A model generated the notes under the pieces. That model ran no database searches and was not told the origin of the DNA. It worked only from the letters and a program-made list of their open reading frames with translations. Made by a program: the position numbers and the translations under genes. This document shows positions 7,854 through 10,452 of a stretch of DNA of 10,452 nt, in pieces (positions within the stretch are counted from its first letter, which is position 1; each line of letters opens with the position of its first letter). The DNA comes from Bacteroidales bacterium (GTDB lineage: Bacteria; Bacteroidota; Bacteroidia; Bacteroidales; WCHB1-69), in the NCBI GenBank assembly GCA_028683685.1, contig JAQUHH010000064.1, forward strand, positions 1 to 10,452. Direction: 5' to 3'.

Positions 7854-8654
7854 TTAACCATACACGTGAATGCTTTGCATTCCAGAGGGCAAGTATCTGA
7901 TTCCCATCCAAGTAATGATGAGAACAATAAACGATAGGGCTAAAATCCACAGCAATACCCTCTTTTTGTCAGAATGAGCATAATGAAGATGAATGGTGAT
8001 AAGATAGAAAAGCCAAGTGAGCAAAGCCCAAGTTTCTTTGGGATCGTAAGTCCAGTAATTTCCCCACGCAATTTTTGCCCAGATTGCTCCCATAAGCATT
8101 CCAAGAGTGAGCAATCCCATTCCGGGGTAAACGAGTTTCATGGCCAATGAGATTTCTTTTTCCAAAGAAGATCTTTTTTTATGCAAAGAATACATTCCAA
8201 TCAAAGCCGATAAACAAGCCGCCGCCAAAACGGCGTATGCAATCATATAAATAACAACATGTGGAATAAACCATGGGCTTTGAAGAGCAGGCATCAGGGT
8301 TTTGCTTTGATATTCGGGATGGATAATATCCACAATTAGAAAAACAGATGCCATGATGAACCCCAGTAAATACATATGTGCACTTCGTGTTTTTAGGTAG
8401 ATAGACCAAGTTATCCAAGCCACAAATAGCGAATACCACAATCTGGTTTCTGCCATGGTTCTCATTGGAGGCCTTTCTAATTCAATCCACAAAAGAGTAA
8501 GAAATAGCAAAATGGCAATGTTTCCAATAATTGGGAATGCCATTGAAATCCACTGAGTGTGTTTGCTTTTGGGTTTAAATAAAATAAAAACTCCAGCAAT
8601 CAGCCATGTGCCGATAAATGTAAAAGTCATTGTTAGGAGCCATTTCCAAATCAT
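7854..8654 (-). CDS. ccsA: Cytochrome c biogenesis protein CcsA (System II haem handling)
   Basis: This 266-aa polytopic membrane protein has about eight hydrophobic segments. The tryptophan-rich WWD-type signature WGNYWTYDPKETW is at residues 197-209; this motif binds haem on the outer face of the membrane. Candidate axial histidines are H132 (PHVVIYMIAYA) and H222/H224/H227 just after the WWD segment, with H263 near the end. With CcsB (ResB type) it forms the System II synthase that moves haem outward and attaches it to CxxCH motifs of apocytochromes c. Its ATG overlaps the ccsB TGA (ATGA), so translation is coupled; the stop is 63 bp before padR. It resembles CcmC as well, but the adjacent ResB-type partner supports CcsA. 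No CxxCH cytochrome gene is present in the window. Confidence 0.93.
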   Translation of the reverse strand: MIWKWLLTMTFTFIGTWLIAGVFILFKPKSKHTQWISMAFPIIGNIAILLFLTLLWIELERPPMRTMAETRLWYSLFVAWITWSIYLKTRSAHMYLLGFIMASVFLIVDIIHPEYQSKTLMPALQSPWFIPHVVIYMIAYAVLAAACLSALIGMYSLHKKRSSLEKEISLAMKLVYPGMGLLTLGMLMGAIWAKIAWGNYWTYDPKETWALLTWLFYLITIHLHYAHSDKKRVLLWILALSFIVLIITWMGIRYLPSGMQSIHVYG

Positions 8655-9889
8655 AATTGTTTTGTTTTAGATGTTTTTTTTGTAATAACTTTTGCAAAAG
8701 CAAGCCAGCATGCTCCCACCATCATGAGAAATATACCAGTATAGACATAAGGCAACCATGGGTCGCGCACCACAGAGAAGATGCTATAAGGTGAGTCTTT
8801 TCCATATTCATTGTCGAAACTATGCTGATAAACCATCCAGCCTTCGGCTGAAAGAGGTTTGTTTACGGAAATAGTTTCTGCTTTGTCTTCGATGCCAGAT
8901 TCGGTATATAATAATATTTCCGACCCATAATAAGAGGGTTCGGGATCTAATAAAACCAAAATGCTATCGGGATGTAAAAAGATGTATTTGCCTGGGAACA
9001 TATAATTTCCTGGACTCAACCAATCTTCCGCAATTTTTGCATTGTTTTTATATACAGATGTATAAGCTGCAACCGTTGTTCCAGCTGTGTTGGGACGGTT
9101 TATGACCGAGTCGCTGATGAAAAACGCATCGTGATAGTAGCGGTCAATTACAATATTATAACCTCCAATTTGTAGTTTTTTATTTTCCGTCACTTCTCCA
9201 AATTGATCGCCTTTTATTTTGTATGCCTCTCCTTTATTGTTTAAAATGGCCATTTTGGGTGGGTGATATTCCGCAACAAATTTTTCTAGTTTTATGGCAA
9301 AAGGAAGTTCGATAATTTCTTTCGATGAATTTTCGGCAAACCAAACCAATTGGTTGGTGTGAACTGGCATTGTGAGTTGTTGTTTGTCTACAAAGCCGAG
9401 TAGGGCAGTTGTCATCGCCAGCCATAATCCAAAGTGATTGATGAAAAAGGGGATGTTTCGTCCTTTAAAAGGCTTGATTCGACCTAGTGTACTCAATCCG
9501 AGAACCAAAATGAAAAATGCAGCAGCAAGAGCGTAATACCAAGTATAAATTACGGAATTAAATCCTAAAATTTGTATGATTTTATTTTCTGTAGATCCTT
9601 GTGGAAAAATAGCTATAATTGCCACCACAAAAGTGAAAAGTGCAATGGAAGCCAGCGCTGCATTGGCACTTGAGAGCCATTTGACAAAAGGTTTCTTTTT
9701 AAAAAGAAACCACAGAGCAAGGGTGATAAAAAAGACTTCAGCAAATACATAGAGATTTACAGGAAACTTTAATATGTGGTATGGGAATTGACCCCAAAAA
9801 AGCTGTAGAATCAGACCTGTCAAAAAAATAATGAGGCTTACGGTAAAGCTTCCTTGTAGTTTTGTGTAATTTGATTTAATGGTTTTCAT
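8651..9889 (-). CDS. ccsB: Cytochrome c biogenesis protein CcsB (ResB-like)
   Basis: This 412-aa ResB/Ccs1-type membrane protein is the partner of CcsA in System II cytochrome c maturation; in the family it helps present reduced apocytochrome and haem for ligation. Membrane segments are at about 14-32, 45-63, 75-94, 115-135 and 147-166, the last carrying NHFGLWLAM with H152. A large extracytoplasmic domain spans about 170-378, and a final membrane segment at 379-398 follows the typical ResB ending SVVRDPWLPYVYTG. It is first in the ccsB-ccsA operon (4-bp overlap) and has its own promoter about 25 bp upstream. In many Bacteroidota these genes follow nrfHA, but here no nitrite reductase gene is adjacent. 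The split arrangement contrasts with the fused CcsBA of some epsilonproteobacteria and Bacteroides. Confidence 0.9.
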   Translation of the reverse strand: MKTIKSNYTKLQGSFTVSLIIFLTGLILQLFWGQFPYHILKFPVNLYVFAEVFFITLALWFLFKKKPFVKWLSSANAALASIALFTFVVAIIAIFPQGSTENKIIQILGFNSVIYTWYYALAAAFFILVLGLSTLGRIKPFKGRNIPFFINHFGLWLAMTTALLGFVDKQQLTMPVHTNQLVWFAENSSKEIIELPFAIKLEKFVAEYHPPKMAILNNKGEAYKIKGDQFGEVTENKKLQIGGYNIVIDRYYHDAFFISDSVINRPNTAGTTVAAYTSVYKNNAKIAEDWLSPGNYMFPGKYIFLHPDSILVLLDPEPSYYGSEILLYTESGIEDKAETISVNKPLSAEGWMVYQHSFDNEYGKDSPYSIFSVVRDPWLPYVYTGIFLMMVGACWLAFAKVITKKTSKTKQL

Positions 9890-9913
9890 TGAGAATAGGT
9901 TGATTTAAGAATG

Positions 9914-9921
9914 CAAAAATA
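9914..9921 (-). promoter_or_regulatory. ccsBA promoter, -7 element
   Basis: TATTTTTG on the minus strand matches TAnnTTTG exactly, 24 bp before the ccsB ATG, which implies a leader of roughly 20 nt. The element touches the U-tract of the upstream terminator at base 9921. No clear -33 TTTG is seen, since that position falls inside the hairpin. Confidence 0.55.
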
Positions 9922-9953
9922 AAAAAAGGAACCACATAATGATTCCTTTTTTT
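9921..9953 (-). terminator. Intrinsic terminator of the acidic lipoprotein gene
   Basis: An 11-bp stem of seven A/T pairs plus GGAA/TTCC (9921-9931 with 9943-9953) and an 11-nt loop lies 31 bp beyond the lipoprotein stop. On the minus strand it ends in a run of seven T followed by ATTTTT. Confidence 0.75.
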
Positions 9954-9984
9954 ATTATTCTAAATTAAAGTTTTCAGAATAAAA

Positions 9985-10176
9985 TTAGTTTTGAGTAGTT
10001 TCTTCTGTTGCTGTTGCAGCATCTTCTTCAGTTACTACAGCTTCTTCTTCAGTAGCTTCTTCTTCAGCAACAACTTCAGTTGCTACAGTTTCTTCTACAA
10101 CTGCTTCTTCAGTACCGCCACATGCTACAAATGCAAACATGCTAATCCCCATTAATAAAAATGATAGTTTTTTCAT
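9985..10176 (-). CDS. Small, highly acidic lipoprotein
   Basis: This 63-aa protein has a lipoprotein signal peptide MKKLSFLLMGISMFAFVA and lipobox cysteine C19 (FVAC-GG). The mature 45 residues are almost only E, A, V and T: 15 glutamates and one aspartate, no lysine or arginine. It should be a strongly anionic, probably unstructured lipid-anchored peptide. The acidic residues begin at +4 after the cysteine and might act as a Bacteroidota surface-export signal, but they do not clearly match a known one. An ATG nine codons upstream (10203) is in frame, but it would put a charged MFNLNKSRA in front of the signal peptide and lies at the predicted transcription start, so 10176 is preferred (CAAGAG precedes it). 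It is monocistronic. Function unknown; similar small acidic lipoproteins are annotated only as hypothetical. Confidence 0.8.
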   Translation of the reverse strand: MKKLSFLLMGISMFAFVACGGTEEAVVEETVATEVVAEEEATEEEAVVTEEDAATATEETTQN

Positions 10177-10207
10177 TGCTCTTGATTTATTTAAGTTAAA
10201 CATGCGA

Positions 10208-10215
10208 CAAAAGTA
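10208..10215 (-). promoter_or_regulatory. Lipoprotein gene promoter, -7 element
   Basis: TACTTTTG on the minus strand is an exact TAnnTTTG match, 31 bp before the chosen ATG. TTTG sequences upstream (ending at 10231 and 10227) lie about 15 and 11 nt from it, shorter than the usual spacing for a -33 element. The next seven bases, TCGCATG, are the same as after the padR -7 element. Confidence 0.6.
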
Positions 10216-10267
10216 TGTTTATTTTTCAAACAAAATCATAAGAAATCCTAAAAAAACATTTATTTAA

Positions 10268-10304
10268 CTAAAAAAAAGAGACTGCCATTTGTGCAATCTC
10301 TTTT
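10268..10304 (-). terminator. Intrinsic terminator of the mreB-like gene
   Basis: On the minus strand a 12-bp stem, AAAAGAGATTGC with GCAGTCTCTTTT (one G-U pair, 7-nt loop at 10286-10292), is followed by a run of T. It starts 26 nt after the mreB-frame stop codon. Confidence 0.85.
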
Positions 10305-10330
10305 GTAGTATAAAATCGGGATTTAGATGC

Positions 10331-10452
10331 TTATTTAATCAAGAATGGATATTTATTAAAGTTTTTAAGAGCAATGGCAGTTCCTCTGGCAAAACCTTTT
10401 AATGGGTCATCGGAAATATGAACTTAAGGTTTGGTTTTCTTCGAACGTCTTT
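10331..10452 (-). pseudogene. mreB: mreB-like 3' end interrupted by an in-frame stop codon (5' part outside window)
   Basis: The minus strand encodes, up to the TAA at 10331-10333, a C-terminus typical of Bacteroidota MreB, the actin-like rod-shape protein: SDDPLKGFARGT, then ALKNFNKYPFLIK. In the same frame further upstream the residues RRSKKTK fit the preceding MreB segment (…KKTKL-VHI.DDPL). Between the two halves the codons read CCT TAA GTT, so an in-frame stop (10424-10426) cuts off the last 30 residues. These contain the conserved DDPL..ARGT region of the actin fold, so loss would probably harm function. No mreC follows, unlike the usual mreBCD order; a terminator and the lipoprotein gene come next. 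It may be a decaying extra copy, a real truncation or a sequencing error. The MreB assignment rests on about 38 residues. Confidence 0.6.

Noticed and set aside
10177..10203. Nine-residue N-terminal extension (MFNLNKSRA) of the acidic lipoprotein
   Set aside because: It would precede a normal lipoprotein signal peptide, and its ATG coincides with the predicted transcription start.

Overview
The window looks like a piece of a low-GC Bacteroidota chromosome (phylum confident, genus not). The evidence is secreted proteins with a C-terminal type IX secretion (T9SS) sorting domain, a PadR/PspC pair, split System II cytochrome c biogenesis genes, a Bacteroidota-style HtpG, and three promoters that match the phylum's TAnnTTTG -7 element. 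No tRNA, rRNA, CRISPR array or insertion sequence was seen.

Plus strand, 1-3548: two T9SS-exported surface or secreted proteins lie in tandem, 11 bp apart. Only the C-terminal end of the first is present. The second is complete (1067 aa): signal peptide, about 13 Asp-box-type beta-propeller blades, an SdrD-B-like calcium-binding segment, a DUF11-like Ig fold, a DUF7619-like module and a type A sorting domain. The two genes share a 99-bp perfectly identical tract. The large gene also changes base composition abruptly near 2760-2800, so its conserved tail looks like a separately evolving cassette.

Minus strand, 3757-10452: every gene runs right to left. Reading downstream from the right edge: the 3' end of an mreB-like gene with an in-frame stop codon, and its terminator; a 63-aa very acidic lipoprotein with its own promoter and terminator; ccsB-ccsA (4-bp overlap), the haem delivery and ligation machinery for c-type cytochromes; padR-pspC (4-bp overlap), an envelope-stress-type pair with a 33-bp palindromic operator just upstream; and htpG (Hsp90), flanked by terminators and preceded by a short palindrome. 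The htpG terminator also separates it from the convergent T9SS genes.

Most of the window is ordinary chromosomal housekeeping. The parts most worth a second look are the mosaic T9SS paralogue pair, the PadR operator combined with a seemingly leaderless promoter, the terminator that runs into the ccsB promoter, and the interrupted mreB tail. I see no convincing new multi-gene system.
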